A model generated the notes under the pieces. The model saw nothing but the letters and a program-made list of their open reading frames with translations, had not been told where the DNA came from and did not search any database. A stretch of DNA of 64,000 nt, taken from the NCBI RefSeq assembly GCF_004145845.1, contig NZ_SELP01000003.1, forward strand, positions 186,001 to 250,000. Reading direction: 5' to 3'. Shown here in pieces: positions 1-9,092 of this stretch (its first letter is position 1; every line of letters starts with the position of its first letter). A program made the position numbers and the translations under genes. This stretch comes from Loktanella sp. IMCC34160 (GTDB lineage: Bacteria; Pseudomonadota; Alphaproteobacteria; Rhodobacterales; Rhodobacteraceae).

Positions 1-235
1 CAATCTGCTCGACGGTATAGGGGATCGGCATGTCCAGCAGTTCGCCGGACTTCAGCAGGCGCTGCGAGTGTTCGACCGACTTGAAAATCTTGCCGCCATA
101 GGCCCGTTCACCTTCGAAAACGCTGGACGCATAATGAAGCGCATGGGTCAGGATATGCACTTTGGCATCCCGCCATTCGACCAGTTTGCCGTCCAGCCAG
201 ATTTTCCCGTCCCGATCGTCGTATGACCCAGCCAT
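1..235 (-). CDS. ilvE: Branched-chain amino acid aminotransferase, N-terminal part (runs off the window)
   Basis: This is a PLP-dependent fold-type IV aminotransferase that interconverts Val, Leu or Ile and their 2-oxo acids using 2-oxoglutarate/glutamate. Only the first 78 codons are inside the window. The translation starts MAGSYDDRDGKIWLDGKLVE and contains the family hallmark HALHYASSVFEGERAY, where the Arg helps bind the substrate carboxylate. The catalytic lysine lies beyond the window edge. The ATG at 235 is the only sensible start. The gene is divergent from petP, the same context seen in other Rhodobacterales, with about 150 nt between the starts. The call rests on recognised motifs and is firm although partial. 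Confidence 0.9.
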   Translation of the reverse strand, partial: MAGSYDDRDGKIWLDGKLVEWRDAKVHILTHALHYASSVFEGERAYGGKIFKSVEHSQRLLKSGELLDMPIPYTVEQI

Positions 236-328
236 GGTGAAGACCTTTCCCGAAAGATTTCATTTGTTGCCCAAGAAGGTCCGGTTCGGACATATTCTTG
301 CGAAATTTCCGGAATCGGCTAGCAGTCA

Positions 329-351
329 AGCCTTGGAATGTCAACAAGGCT
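329..351. promoter_or_regulatory. Inverted repeat between ilvE and petP, possible operator
   Basis: A perfect 7-bp inverted repeat (AGCCTTG and CAAGGCT, 9-nt spacer) lies 37 nt before the petP start in the divergent ilvE/petP gap. MarR-family proteins bind short palindromes near their own promoters, so autoregulation by PetP is possible. This is inference from symmetry only. A second small palindrome (GTCCG-gtt-CGGAC) sits at 279-291. Confidence 0.25.
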
Positions 352-387
352 GACTTATCCTGAGCCAATAAAACAAGGGAGACCGGG

Positions 388-894
388 ATGGTGGACAGCC
401 AGGGTGGACAGGGGGGGCAGGCGCTTCTCTTCCTCACCGACGACCAGCTGCGCAAAGGCATCGAAGCGATGTTTTTTGCCTATCGCGGCTTTACCGCCGA
501 TCCTGACAGGATCCTTGAGGGCATGGCCTATGGCCGGGCCCATCACCGGGCCATCCATTTCATCAACCGCAGTCCGGGGACCACGGTCAATAACCTGTTG
601 TCGATCCTTGGTGTTACAAAACAGTCGCTTAATCGTGTGTTGCGCAGCCTGATCGAGGACGGTCTGGTGGAATCCCGGGTTGGCAAGAAGGACAAGCGCG
701 AACGCCATCTTTTTCTGACGGAAAAGGGCGCTCTGCTGGAGCGCGAATTGTCCGACGCCCAGCGCGAGCGGATGCGGGCCGCCTATCGGGCGGCAGGGCC
801 AGACGCGGTTGCCGGTTTCCGGCAAGTGCTTGAGGCGATGATGGACGAAGACATGCGGCGCCACTACGCGACGCTGAAGGACAGGCAAGTATGA
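388..894 (+). CDS. petP: MarR-family transcriptional regulator PetP
   Basis: A 168-aa MarR-type winged-helix protein. The helix-turn-helix and wing lie at about residues 62-115 (TTVNNLLSILGVTKQSLNRV, then KDKRERHLFLTEKG). An AGGGAG-type ribosome site precedes the ATG. It overlaps the following response regulator by ATGA, so the two are translationally coupled. In Rhodobacter capsulatus the same petP-petR pair is needed for cytochrome bc1 expression. In this window the bc1 operon petABC is about 20 kb away rather than adjacent. The name rests on the pairing and the family. The direct target is not shown by the sequence. Confidence 0.8.
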   Translation: MVDSQGGQGGQALLFLTDDQLRKGIEAMFFAYRGFTADPDRILEGMAYGRAHHRAIHFINRSPGTTVNNLLSILGVTKQSLNRVLRSLIEDGLVESRVGKKDKRERHLFLTEKGALLERELSDAQRERMRAAYRAAGPDAVAGFRQVLEAMMDEDMRRHYATLKDRQV

Positions 895-1592
895 GTAATG
901 ATGATGCCCATCTGTTGATCGTCGATGACGATGAACGTATCCGCGGGTTGTTGCAGAAGTTCCTTGTCCGAAACGGGTTTCTGGTCAGTGCCGCGCGGGA
1001 TGCCGCCCATGCCCGCCGCATCCTGTCGGGGCTGGAATTTGACCTGATCGTGCTGGACGTGATGATGCCGGGTGAGGATGGGATCAGCCTGTGCCGTGAC
1101 CTGCGACAGCAGATCGGCACCCCGATCATGCTCTTGACGGCAAAAGGGGAAACCGCCGACCGAATTGCCGGGCTGGAGGCGGGCGCGGACGACTACCTTG
1201 CCAAGCCGTTTGAACCGAAAGAGTTGCTGCTGCGGATCAACGCGATCCTGCGGCGGGTTCCGGCGTCCGAGCCGACGATCGTGCGCCCCAAGGCCCTGAC
1301 CCTTGGCCCGATCCGCTATGACATCGAACGTGGAGAGATGTGGCAGGGCGAGGATCTGGTGCGCCTGACCGCGACCGAGGCCCAGTTGATGCGCATTTTC
1401 TCGGCCCGTCCCGGCGAACCGATTTCGCGCGCCAAGCTAGTGGAAGAGCTGAACCGGTCCGGCGGGCAGACACAGGAACGGGCGGTCGACGTTCAGATCA
1501 CCCGACTGCGCCGCAAGCTGGAACAGGACCCGAAACAGCCGCGATACCTGCAAACCGTGCGGGGCGCGGGATACATGCTTGCGCCTGATTAG
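891..1592 (+). CDS. petR: OmpR-family response regulator PetR
   Basis: A 233-aa two-domain response regulator. The receiver domain (1-120) keeps the acidic pocket D12-D14, the phospho-acceptor D56 (LIVLDVMMPGEDG) and the conserved Lys105 (DYLAKPFEPKEL). The C-terminal half is an OmpR/PhoB winged helix that ends LQTVRGAGYMLAPD. It is coupled to petP by a 4-nt overlap and no histidine kinase is adjacent, which fits PetR as an orphan regulator. PetR in R. capsulatus controls the bc1 genes and is required for respiratory and photosynthetic growth. A weak hairpin follows the stop before the convergent gene. Confidence 0.85.
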   Translation: MSNDDAHLLIVDDDERIRGLLQKFLVRNGFLVSAARDAAHARRILSGLEFDLIVLDVMMPGEDGISLCRDLRQQIGTPIMLLTAKGETADRIAGLEAGADDYLAKPFEPKELLLRINAILRRVPASEPTIVRPKALTLGPIRYDIERGEMWQGEDLVRLTATEAQLMRIFSARPGEPISRAKLVEELNRSGGQTQERAVDVQITRLRRKLEQDPKQPRYLQTVRGAGYMLAPD

Positions 1593-1601
1593 AGCCTGTT
1601 T

Positions 1602-2153
1602 TTAAGAACAGTCGACAGGAAAGACCTTGTCGGTCTCTGCCCAGAGGGTGATCGGCAGGGTCGGGATTTCCGTGTCGATCCGATGGGTCCGCTCTGCCCC
1701 CTGCTGGATCGTTCCCGTCCCGGCTCGCAGGTCAAGGTCGCAAAACCCGAAGATCGTTGGATCATATTGATCCCACCAGACGAAACGGTAACCCGCCACC
1801 CGGTAGCTGCCGTCGGGGAAATCGATGGTCAGCGTGACGGTCCAGCGTGTCTGACCCTCGACATCGTGGAAAGAGGTGACCTGAACCCGCCCCTGCCCAT
1901 CCAGCGCTAGGATCGGTGCCTGCGCGCCCTCGCCCGATGTGCCCAGCGCCGGGCCGGTCACATCCAGCCCCCCCGTCCCCGAAACCCGCAGATCGGTCGG
2001 CCCGGCGTCCTGCTCGATCAGGGTGAACACCTCGGCCCGCCCGTCACCATTCAGGTCATGCGACAGTTCGCGAAGCGGCGGGTCTTCCGCCGCCTCTTGG
2101 GCGACAGCAGCGCCGGTCAGCAGGGCGGCCAGGATCGACAGGATGATGCGCAT
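1602..2153 (-). CDS. Exported protein with an FG-GAP/EF-like DxNGDG motif, unknown function
   Basis: A 183-aa protein with an N-terminal signal peptide (MRIILSILAALLTGAAVAQ, cleavage probably after AVA), so periplasmic or secreted. Near the N-terminus it carries HDLNGDGRAEVFTL, which resembles one blade motif of FG-GAP/VCBS propellers or a calcium-binding DxNxDG loop. One copy is not enough for a propeller. The start at 2153 is chosen over an upstream in-frame ATG at 2207 because AGAGGGA stands just before it and the signal peptide begins there. It is convergent with petR. I do not recognise a specific function. Confidence 0.6.
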   Translation of the reverse strand: MRIILSILAALLTGAAVAQEAAEDPPLRELSHDLNGDGRAEVFTLIEQDAGPTDLRVSGTGGLDVTGPALGTSGEGAQAPILALDGQGRVQVTSFHDVEGQTRWTVTLTIDFPDGSYRVAGYRFVWWDQYDPTIFGFCDLDLRAGTGTIQQGAERTHRIDTEIPTLPITLWAETDKVFPVDCS

Positions 2154-2200
2154 CAATTCCCTCTCTTGTTCTTTGGTCAGGATTTCTGTTCCTTGGCGAT

Positions 2201-3127
2201 ATGACAACCGCTTTGATCACCCACCCCGACTGCGCAAGCCATATTACGCCGCCCGGCCACCCGGAACAGGTGGCGCGGCTGGACGCGATCCTGACTGCCC
2301 TTGAATCGCTGGACCTGTTGCGGGCTTCGGCCCCGATGGGGGCAGAGGCGGACGTGCTGCGCGCCCATCCGAAGGCCCATATCGACGCCCTGCGCGCCGC
2401 CGACCCCGATCAGGGGATCGTCCAGCTTGATCCCGACACATGGATGAGCCCCGGATCGCTTGCCGCAGCGTGGCGGGGCGTGGGCGCTGTTACCCGCGCG
2501 GTCGACATGGTTCTGGGCGGCGAGGTAACCAACGCCTATTGCGCCATTCGTCCGCCGGGCCATCACGCGGAAAAGGAAACCCCGATGGGGTTCTGCCTGT
2601 TTGGTAATGTCGCCATTGCCGCGAAGTACGCTCTGGACCATCACGGGCTGTCCCGCGTCGCCATCGTCGATTTCGACGTGCACCACGGCAACGGCACCCA
2701 AGACCTTGTGCAGGAAGACCCGCGCATCCTGTTCGTCTCGTCCCACCAGATGCCGCTTTATCCCGGCACGGGCGATCCGTCCGATACGGGCGACCATGAC
2801 ACGGTGCTGAATATCGCGCTGCGTGAAGGAACCGAGGGGCCGGAGTTTCGCCAGATCTACGAAACGCTGGTCTTCCCGAGGATCGAGGCCTTTGCGCCCG
2901 ACCTGATCCTTGTGTCTGCCGGGTTTGACGCGCATCGGGCCGATCCGCTGGCAGGGATCAATCTGGAAACCGAGGACTTTGCCTGGGTCACCGGACGCAT
3001 CTGCGATCTTGCCGAAAAACTCTGCGCCGGCCGCGTGGTATCTGCACAGGAAGGCGGCTATGATCTAGAGGCACTGGGGGCATCCGCCTTCGCCCATGTG
3101 AATGTTCTAAAGGAAAGAGGCCGATGA
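2201..3127 (+). CDS. Histone deacetylase-family protein (acetylpolyamine/acetyl-lysine deacetylase-like)
   Basis: A 308-aa zinc-dependent arginase/HDAC-fold amidohydrolase. The active-site set is complete: RPPGHH (H121, H122), zinc ligands D159 and H161 in DFDVHHGNGT, the third ligand D243 in SAGFDAHR, and the EGGYDL loop (284-289) with the catalytic Tyr. Bacterial members remove acyl groups from small amines or proteins, and the substrate cannot be read from the sequence. The stop overlaps the xseB start by 4 nt, making it the first gene of an HDAC-xseB-ispA-dxs operon conserved in Rhodobacterales. The link between deacetylation and isoprenoid synthesis is positional only. Confidence 0.85.
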   Translation: MTTALITHPDCASHITPPGHPEQVARLDAILTALESLDLLRASAPMGAEADVLRAHPKAHIDALRAADPDQGIVQLDPDTWMSPGSLAAAWRGVGAVTRAVDMVLGGEVTNAYCAIRPPGHHAEKETPMGFCLFGNVAIAAKYALDHHGLSRVAIVDFDVHHGNGTQDLVQEDPRILFVSSHQMPLYPGTGDPSDTGDHDTVLNIALREGTEGPEFRQIYETLVFPRIEAFAPDLILVSAGFDAHRADPLAGINLETEDFAWVTGRICDLAEKLCAGRVVSAQEGGYDLEALGASAFAHVNVLKERGR

Positions 3128-3366
3128 CCGGGAAACCCGTGGAAGAGATGAGCTTTGAAGAGGCGATCCGCGAGCTTGAAACAGTTGTGGGCCAGCTTGA
3201 ACGGGGCGATGTGGCGCTGGAGGATTCCATCGCGCTGTATGAACGGGGCGCAAAGCTGAAAGCCCGCTGCGACGCTAAGCTGAAAGAGGCCGAGGAAAAG
3301 GTCGCCAAGATCACCTTTGACGAAACCGGCGCACCGACGGGCACGACACCGCTGGACGCGGGCTGA
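3124..3366 (+). CDS. xseB: Exodeoxyribonuclease VII small subunit
   Basis: The 80-aa product is the usual length for XseB. It contains the family signature SFEEAIRELETVVGQLERGD followed by LEDSIALYERGAKLKARCDA, the helical hairpin that binds the XseA large subunit. ExoVII degrades single-stranded DNA. xseA is not in the window, as is common because xseB usually travels with ispA/dxs. The ATG overlaps the upstream stop (ATGA), and ispA starts 3 nt after the xseB stop, so translation is probably coupled. Confidence 0.93.
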   Translation: MTGKPVEEMSFEEAIRELETVVGQLERGDVALEDSIALYERGAKLKARCDAKLKEAEEKVAKITFDETGAPTGTTPLDAG

Positions 3367-3369
3367 CCC

Positions 3370-4233
3370 ATGCCCCTGAACGACGCCCTTGCCACGGCCC
3401 GCAGCATTGTCGAGGCCCGGATCACCGAGGCCCTGACCGGGGTCGACCTGCCGGTGGCAGAGGCGATGCGCTATGGGGCTCAAGGGGGTAAGGGGTTGCG
3501 CGGGTTTCTGGTGCTGGAAGGCGCGCGGATCCACGGGCAAGGGGAATCACAGGCCGCGCCGGCCGCCGCCGCGATCGAGGCGATCCACGCTTATAGCCTG
3601 ATCCACGACGACCTGCCCTGCATGGATGACGATGACCTTCGCCGGGGGCAGCCGACCGTGCATCGCAAGTGGGACGAGGCGACGGCCGTTCTGGCGGGCG
3701 ATGCCCTGCAATCGCTTGCCTTTGAACTGGTCCTGCAATCCGGGAACACCGCAACCGCCAAAGTCACCCTTGCCCGGACCCTTGCCCGCGCTGCCGGGGT
3801 GCGGGGCATGGTGGGGGGGCAGGCGCTCGATATTGCGGCGGAAACGGCGGAAAAACCGCTGAGTTTGGCAGAGATAGAGACACTTCAGGCCGAAAAGACC
3901 GGCGCCCTGATCGAATGGGCGGCGATGGCAGGCCCCTGGATGGCAGAGGCCGACCCTGCCCCGATGGGCCGCTATGGAAAGGCCATTGGTCTGGCGTTTC
4001 AGATCTGGGACGATGTGCTGGATGTGGAAGGGGACGCGGGCACTGTGGGCAAGGCCGTCGGCAAGGATGCCGAGGCTGGAAAGGCGACCTTCGTTTCGCT
4101 TCTGGGTCTGGATGAGGCCAAGCGCCGCGCCGCCAATCTGGTGACAGAGGCTTGCGATGCCCTATCTATCTATGGTGAAGACGCGCGACTGCTGCGGGAC
4201 CTTGCCCGCTTCGTGATCGCCCGGGACAAGTGA
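3370..4233 (+). CDS. ispA: Polyprenyl synthase, farnesyl diphosphate synthase type
   Basis: A 287-aa trans-prenyltransferase that condenses isopentenyl diphosphate with allylic diphosphates to make geranyl and farnesyl diphosphate. It has the first aspartate-rich motif with the bacterial two-residue insertion ([10 protein letters not shown], residues 80-89), the second at DDVLD (214-218), and GGKGLRG (39-45), the IPP-binding segment. The length matches bacterial IspA rather than longer-chain synthases. Its stop overlaps the dxs ATG (TGATG), so the precursor-supplying enzyme and the chain-elongation enzyme are made together. Confidence 0.92.
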   Translation: MPLNDALATARSIVEARITEALTGVDLPVAEAMRYGAQGGKGLRGFLVLEGARIHGQGESQAAPAAAAIEAIHAYSLIHDDLPCMDDDDLRRGQPTVHRKWDEATAVLAGDALQSLAFELVLQSGNTATAKVTLARTLARAAGVRGMVGGQALDIAAETAEKPLSLAEIETLQAEKTGALIEWAAMAGPWMAEADPAPMGRYGKAIGLAFQIWDDVLDVEGDAGTVGKAVGKDAEAGKATFVSLLGLDEAKRRAANLVTEACDALSIYGEDARLLRDLARFVIARDK

Positions 4234-6161
4234 TGAGCCAGACACCGCATACCCCCCTGCTGGACACGGTCCGGACGCCCGCCGACATGAAGGGCCTGTC
4301 GGACGGGCAGCTGACCCAATTGGCAGGCGAATTGCGGGCCGAGACCATCAGTGCCGTGTCGGAAACCGGCGGGCACCTTGGCGCGGGTCTGGGTGTTGTG
4401 GAACTGACCGTTGCGCTTCATGCGGTGTTCGATGCCCCGAAGGACAAGATCATCTGGGACGTGTCCCACCAATGCTATCCGCACAAGATCCTGACCGGGC
4501 GGCGCGACCGTATCCGCACCCTGCGCCAGAAGGACGGGCTGTCGGGGTTCACGAAGCGGTCTGAATCCCCCTATGACCCTTTCGGCGCGGCGCATAGCTC
4601 TACCTCGATCAGCGCGGCGCTTGGGTTTGCCGTGGCCCGTGATCTGGGCGGCACGACCGACGAAGGGCTGGGTGACGCGATTGCGGTGATCGGTGACGGC
4701 GCGATGAGCGCGGGCATGGCATTCGAGGCGATGAACAACGCGGGCCACCTGAAAAAGCGCCTGTTTGTCATCCTGAACGACAACGAGATGTCGATTGCCG
4801 AGCCTGTCGGCGCGCTGTCGTCGTACCTCTCGCGGCTTTATGCGGGCGAACCGTTTCAGGAATTGAAGGCCGCCGCCAAAGGCGCGGTCAGCCTGCTTCC
4901 GGAACCGTTCCGCGAAGGGGCCAAACGGGCCAAGGACATGCTGAAACACATGACCGTGGGTGGCACCCTGTTTGAAGAATTAGGGTTTTCCTACGTCGGC
5001 CCAATTGATGGGCACGATATGGAACAGCTTTTGTCGGTCCTGCGCACGGTCAAGGCCCGCGCGACCGGCCCGGTCCTGATCCATGCGGTCACGAAAAAGG
5101 GCAAAGGCTATGCCCCGGCAGAGACTGCCCGCGACAAGGGCCATGCCACGGCCAAGTTCGACGTCATGACCGGCAAGCAGGCCAAGGCGAAATCGAACGC
5201 CCCCAGCTATACCAGCGTCTTTGCGGAAACCCTGGTGGCCGAGGCGGCAAAAGACCCGAAGATTTGCGCCGTGACCGCCGCCATGCCCGATGGCACCGGC
5301 CTTGACCGATTCATGGAACGCTATGCCAGCCGCTGTTTTGACGTGGGCATTGCCGAACAGCACGCCGTCACGTTCAGCGCGGGCCTTGCCGCCGGGGGGC
5401 TGCGCCCCTTCTGCGCGCTGTATTCGACCTTTCTTCAGCGTGGCTACGATCAGGTCGTGCACGACGTGGCGATCCAGCGTCTGCCGGTCCGCTTTCCGAT
5501 CGACCGCGCGGGTCTGGTCGGGGCCGATGGCGCGACCCACGCGGGCAGTTTCGACATTGCCTTCCTTGCCAACCTGCCAGGCTTTGTCGTGATGGCGGCC
5601 GCGGATGAGGCGGAACTTGTGCGCATGGTTGTCACCGCCGCCCGCCACGATGACGGTCCGATCGCCTTCCGGTTCCCGCGTGGCGAGGGGGTCGGGGTGG
5701 AGATCCCGACCGATGCCCAACCGTTGGAGATCGGCAAAGGCCGGATCATTCAGGAGGGCAAGGGCGTCGCGCTTTTGTCCTTTGGCACCCGGCTTCAGGA
5801 AACCATGAAGGCCGCCGAGGCCCTCTCTGCGCGCGGTATCACCCCCACCGTCGCCGATGCCCGCTTTGCCAAACCGCTTGACCGGGACCTGATCCTTGAT
5901 CTTGCCGACCGGCACGAGGCGCTGATCACGATTGAAGAGGGCGCGGTTGGCGGCTTTGGCAGCCATGTGGCCCAGCTTTTGTCGGATGAAGGCCGGTTCG
6001 ACCACGGGCTGAAGTTCCGCAGCATGGTCCTGCCCGATATCTTCATCGATCAGGCCAGCCCGGCGCAAATGTACGAGGTTGCCGCGCTGGACGCGGAGTC
6101 CATCGAAAAGCGGGTTCTGGATGTGCTTGGCATCTCCAGCATCTCGACCAAACGCGCATGA
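4233..6161 (+). CDS. dxs: 1-deoxy-D-xylulose-5-phosphate synthase
   Basis: Thiamine-diphosphate enzyme for the first step of the MEP pathway, joining pyruvate and glyceraldehyde 3-phosphate. The 642-aa product has the ThDP motif [18 protein letters not shown] with NDN about residues 154-185, [15 protein letters not shown] near 77-90 (catalytic His region), and the pyrimidine-domain [12 protein letters not shown] with the key Glu. A C-terminal transketolase domain follows. The ATG at 4233 shares its A with the ispA stop. A GTG directly upstream at 4230 would add one residue. The ThDP requirement is interesting given the thiamine importer 14 kb away. Confidence 0.95.
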   Translation: MSQTPHTPLLDTVRTPADMKGLSDGQLTQLAGELRAETISAVSETGGHLGAGLGVVELTVALHAVFDAPKDKIIWDVSHQCYPHKILTGRRDRIRTLRQKDGLSGFTKRSESPYDPFGAAHSSTSISAALGFAVARDLGGTTDEGLGDAIAVIGDGAMSAGMAFEAMNNAGHLKKRLFVILNDNEMSIAEPVGALSSYLSRLYAGEPFQELKAAAKGAVSLLPEPFREGAKRAKDMLKHMTVGGTLFEELGFSYVGPIDGHDMEQLLSVLRTVKARATGPVLIHAVTKKGKGYAPAETARDKGHATAKFDVMTGKQAKAKSNAPSYTSVFAETLVAEAAKDPKICAVTAAMPDGTGLDRFMERYASRCFDVGIAEQHAVTFSAGLAAGGLRPFCALYSTFLQRGYDQVVHDVAIQRLPVRFPIDRAGLVGADGATHAGSFDIAFLANLPGFVVMAAADEAELVRMVVTAARHDDGPIAFRFPRGEGVGVEIPTDAQPLEIGKGRIIQEGKGVALLSFGTRLQETMKAAEALSARGITPTVADARFAKPLDRDLILDLADRHEALITIEEGAVGGFGSHVAQLLSDEGRFDHGLKFRSMVLPDIFIDQASPAQMYEVAALDAESIEKRVLDVLGISSISTKRA

Positions 6162-6796
6162 CGTTGGGCCGGGCCTTCCAGATCGCCGCTTTCGTCATCG
6201 CGGTCGGGTATTGCCTGCGGATGGTGTTTTTCAGCGAATATACCCAGTTCGCCGGCCCATTCCGGTTCTTTACGGTCTGGGGGTTGTTCCTTGCGACGAT
6301 TGCCCATGGCCTGACCGTCTTTTCCCGTGATCCGGCCCGTTGGGACGGGTTCATCGGCGCGGCATCGGTTCAGAACGCGATGGTTGTTCTGCTCTATTGG
6401 CGGCTGTACTTCGCGGACCCGGCCTCTGTCACCGCCAATGGCCAACTCGGTGTTTGGTGGCTGGAGTTTTACCTGCACGCAGTCGGGCCGCATTTCCTGT
6501 GGATCAACGCCCTGTTCGTCTATCGCGGGTTCCGGCGGCCCCTGCGCAGTATCGGGTGGATGGTCGGTATCGTGACGGCCTATATCGCCTGGGCGGAACT
6601 TCTGGTCCAACGCTTCGCGACAGAGCCGTCGGGCACCGTGACGAACGGCCTGCCCTACCCCTTCCTGAACAATCTTGAGTTTGCCGGCCGGGCGAGTTTC
6701 TACGGGATGAACTTCGTGGTGGCGCTGGTCTTCGTTGCCGGGTTCGCCCTGATCGCCGCCCTTATTCGCCGGTCTCTTCCGCAAGCAAGGCCCTGA
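6158..6796 (+). CDS. Six-TM membrane protein, FAR-17a/AIG1-like (tentative)
   Basis: A 212-aa protein, nearly all hydrophobic, with about six predicted membrane helices. It is coupled to dxs by ATGA. Features that resemble the FAR-17a/AIG1 (Pr6Pr) family are a membrane Thr in RFFTVWG (T39), a His in [13 protein letters not shown] (H107, H112), and a YPFLNN segment after helix five. Eukaryotic members are Thr/His lipid hydrolases of fatty-acid esters of hydroxy fatty acids. The bacterial function is not known to me. The family call is by motif memory only. Its 3' end overlaps the convergent gene by 35 nt. Confidence 0.5.
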   Translation: MTLGRAFQIAAFVIAVGYCLRMVFFSEYTQFAGPFRFFTVWGLFLATIAHGLTVFSRDPARWDGFIGAASVQNAMVVLLYWRLYFADPASVTANGQLGVWWLEFYLHAVGPHFLWINALFVYRGFRRPLRSIGWMVGIVTAYIAWAELLVQRFATEPSGTVTNGLPYPFLNNLEFAGRASFYGMNFVVALVFVAGFALIAALIRRSLPQARP

Positions 6797-7622
6797 GGCC
6801 CGCACGGTAATCCGGGTAGCGCAGGGTGACGCCCAGCTCGTCCTTGATCCGGTCGTTCCTGACCCGTTTCGATTCGGCGTAGAAGCTGCGGGCCATGGGC
6901 GACATTTCGACCATGTCGAAATCCTCTGCCGGTGGCAGCGGCAGACCCAGCAATTCGGCCGCGTAGCCGATCACCTCTTCCGGCGGGGCGGGATCGTCGT
7001 CGCAGACGTTGTAGATCGCGCCGGGGTTCGGCCGCTGCATCGAGGCGTGCAGAACCTGCGCGATATCGTCCACATGGGTCCGGCTGAACACCTGCCCCGG
7101 CTTGATGATCCTGCGCGCCGTCCCCTGCCGGACCTTGGCAAAGGGTCCGCGGCCCGGACCATAGATGCCCGCCAGCCGGAAGATGTGCAGGGGCAGGTCG
7201 GGAATGGCGGCCCAGGCGGCTTCCGCCTCCATCCGCGCCCGTCCACGTTCCGTTGTCGGGGACAAGGGCGTGGTCTCATCGACCCAGCCGCCCTGATGGT
7301 CACCATAGACGCCGGTGGTGGACAGGTAGCCAACCCAGCGCAACCTGTCGGCGCGGGCCGCAATCTCGTCCCGCAGTTCTGCCAGAACCGGGTCGCCCTC
7401 GGGACCGGGGGCGGCCGAGATCAGGATATGGGTCGCGGCATCCAGCGCCGGATCCATGTTTGCGCCCGGCCAAAGGCGCGGCTCCACCCCCTGCGCCAAC
7501 AGGGTCCCGATTCTGTCGTCCGATCTGGTCGTGCCAATGACCCGCCAGCCCTCTGGACCCAGAAGGTTGGCAAGCGCCGAGGCGGCGTAGCCGTGGCCGA
7601 AGGAAAGAAGCGTTCCAATCAT
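6762..7622 (-). CDS. NAD(P)-binding epimerase/dehydratase-like protein (extended/atypical SDR)
   Basis: A 286-aa Rossmann protein. The start at 7622 (MIGTLLSFGHGYAASALANL) puts the degenerate dinucleotide loop FGHGYAA at the N-terminus, as in the YeeZ-like group of atypical SDRs. An upstream in-frame start would add 22 non-homologous residues. Other landmarks are YLSTTGVYGDHQG (Ser-Thr-Tyr active-site region, though the usual YxxxK is absent), FRLAGIYGPGRGP, and a C-terminal substrate domain. The substrate is unknown. It is divergent from the methyltransferase with a 64-nt gap, and its tail overlaps the dxs-linked membrane gene. Confidence 0.75.
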   Translation of the reverse strand: MIGTLLSFGHGYAASALANLLGPEGWRVIGTTRSDDRIGTLLAQGVEPRLWPGANMDPALDAATHILISAAPGPEGDPVLAELRDEIAARADRLRWVGYLSTTGVYGDHQGGWVDETTPLSPTTERGRARMEAEAAWAAIPDLPLHIFRLAGIYGPGRGPFAKVRQGTARRIIKPGQVFSRTHVDDIAQVLHASMQRPNPGAIYNVCDDDPAPPEEVIGYAAELLGLPLPPAEDFDMVEMSPMARSFYAESKRVRNDRIKDELGVTLRYPDYRAGLRALLAEETGE

Positions 7623-7686
7623 ACGCCTGACATGGCCCGGCTGATCGGAAGTTGCAAGAATGCGTTGGATCGGCCAGCATTGTTCC

Positions 7687-8313
7687 ATGACCCAGAAACC
7701 CGGACTCGACGGCGCCTATGCGCTGCAATCGAAGGACGACAATCGCAGGCTCTACGCTGATTGGGCAGAGACCTACGACAGCGATTTCGTCGACGCGATG
7801 GACTATCGGCTGCCGTTCGAGGTGGCCCGGCAGTTTGCCGCAGTCGGGGGCGAGGGGCCGGTTCTGGATATCGGCGCGGGCACGGGGGCGGTGGCCCTGC
7901 ATCTGTCCAAGCTGGGCGTCGGGCCGGTTGATGGCACCGATATTTCCGCCGAGATGCTGGAGATCGCGCGCGGAAAAGGGCTCTATTCCCGGCTGTTCAC
8001 CGGCGACGTGACGGACCGGCTGGACGTTGCCGACGCGGCCTATCGCGGCGTGCTCAGCGCGGGCACCTTTACCCTTGGCCATGTCGGCCCCGAAGCGATT
8101 GACGAATTGCTGCGCGTGCTTGCGCCGGGCGGGGTCATGGTGATTTCAGTCAACGCGCGCCATTGGGACAGCAGCAGCTTTGCAGCGAAACTAGAGTCTA
8201 TCAAGGCCAAGATCGACGATTTGGCCATGCCAGAGGTCGCGATCTACGGGCCAGGCGCGACCGGGGAACACGCCACGGACCTGGCCCTGATCGTCACCTT
8301 TCGAAAGCGCTAG
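7687..8313 (+). CDS. Class I SAM-dependent methyltransferase
   Basis: A 208-aa Rossmann-fold methyltransferase. Motif I is VLDIGAGTGAVALHL (about residues 59-73), the acidic residue after strand two is in VDGTDISAEML, and motif III-IV is LLRVLAPGGVMVISVNARHW. The N-terminal segment NRRLYADWAETYDSDF is typical of small-molecule methyltransferases of the UbiE/Williams-Beuren type. The ATG at 7687 is preferred over an upstream one at 7660, since homology begins there. Its TAG stop shares a CTAG palindrome with the convergent CaiD-like gene. The substrate cannot be told. Confidence 0.8.
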   Translation: MTQKPGLDGAYALQSKDDNRRLYADWAETYDSDFVDAMDYRLPFEVARQFAAVGGEGPVLDIGAGTGAVALHLSKLGVGPVDGTDISAEMLEIARGKGLYSRLFTGDVTDRLDVADAAYRGVLSAGTFTLGHVGPEAIDELLRVLAPGGVMVISVNARHWDSSSFAAKLESIKAKIDDLAMPEVAIYGPGATGEHATDLALIVTFRKR

Positions 8314-9092
8314 CGCCCCTTCCAGACCGGATCCCGCTTTTCAGCAAAGGCCTTTGCCCCCTCAAGCTGATCGTCCGAGGAATAGAGCACGTCGACAGAC
8401 CGAAGCTGCCGTTTGGTGATCCGGTTCATTGCGTCCTGAAACTTGGAATCTTCCGCGTCGCGCACGATTTCCTTGATCGCCGCGTAAACCAGTGGCGGAC
8501 CAGAGGCGAGCAGGCGTGCCATGTCCCAGGCCTGTTCCATCAGATCGGCGGCGGGAACGATCCGGTTCACGATGCCCCGGCGATGCGCCTCTTCCGCATC
8601 GAACCAGCGCCCGGTCAGCAAAAGCTCCATCGCGATGTGGTAGGGTATCCGCTTGGGCAGCTTCACGCTGGCCGCGTCTGCGACCGTGCCGGACCGGATC
8701 TCTGGCAAGGCAAAGCTCGCATGATCGGCGGCAAGGATGATGTCGGCAGAGAGCGCCAGTTCCAGACCACCGCCGCAGCAAATGCCGTTGACGGCGGCGA
8801 TCACGGGCTTGTTCATGTCCCGCAGTTCCTGCAACCCACCAAAGCCGCCAACGCCATAGTCGCCGTCGACCGCATCGCCATCAGCGGCGGCCTTCAGATC
8901 CCAGCCGGGGCAAAAGAACTTCTCGCCCCCACCGGTCAGGATCGCGACCCGCAGGTCCGGGTCATCGCGGAAATCGCGGAACACCTCGCCCATGATCCGG
9001 CTGGTCTTGAGGTCGATGGCATTTGCCTTGGGGCGGTCCAGCGTCACCTCGAGGATTGCGCCGTCCCGGCGCGTCTTGATCGGCTGTATCAT
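8310..9092 (-). CDS. caiD: Crotonobetainyl-CoA hydratase-like enoyl-CoA hydratase
   Basis: A 260-aa crotonase-fold enzyme very similar along its length to carnitinyl-CoA dehydratase CaiD: DRPKANAID near the N-terminus, LTGGGEKFFCPGWDLKAA (oxyanion-hole region), AAVNGICCGGGLELALSAD, and the C-terminal end FAEKRDPVWKGR. CaiD interconverts crotonobetainyl-CoA and L-carnitinyl-CoA. It is the last gene of a three-gene operon with an acyl-CoA synthetase and an acyl-CoA dehydrogenase, which fits activation, oxidation and hydration of a betaine-type acid. Only one base separates it from the upstream gene. The exact substrate is inferred from resemblance. Confidence 0.75.
   Translation of the reverse strand: MIQPIKTRRDGAILEVTLDRPKANAIDLKTSRIMGEVFRDFRDDPDLRVAILTGGGEKFFCPGWDLKAAADGDAVDGDYGVGGFGGLQELRDMNKPVIAAVNGICCGGGLELALSADIILAADHASFALPEIRSGTVADAASVKLPKRIPYHIAMELLLTGRWFDAEEAHRRGIVNRIVPAADLMEQAWDMARLLASGPPLVYAAIKEIVRDAEDSKFQDAMNRITKRQLRSVDVLYSSDDQLEGAKAFAEKRDPVWKGR

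Noticed and set aside
1590-1612. Terminator between petR and the convergent exported-protein gene
   Set aside because: The possible stem CTGTT/AACAG is only five weak pairs and overlaps a stop codon, so it is not counted as a terminator.
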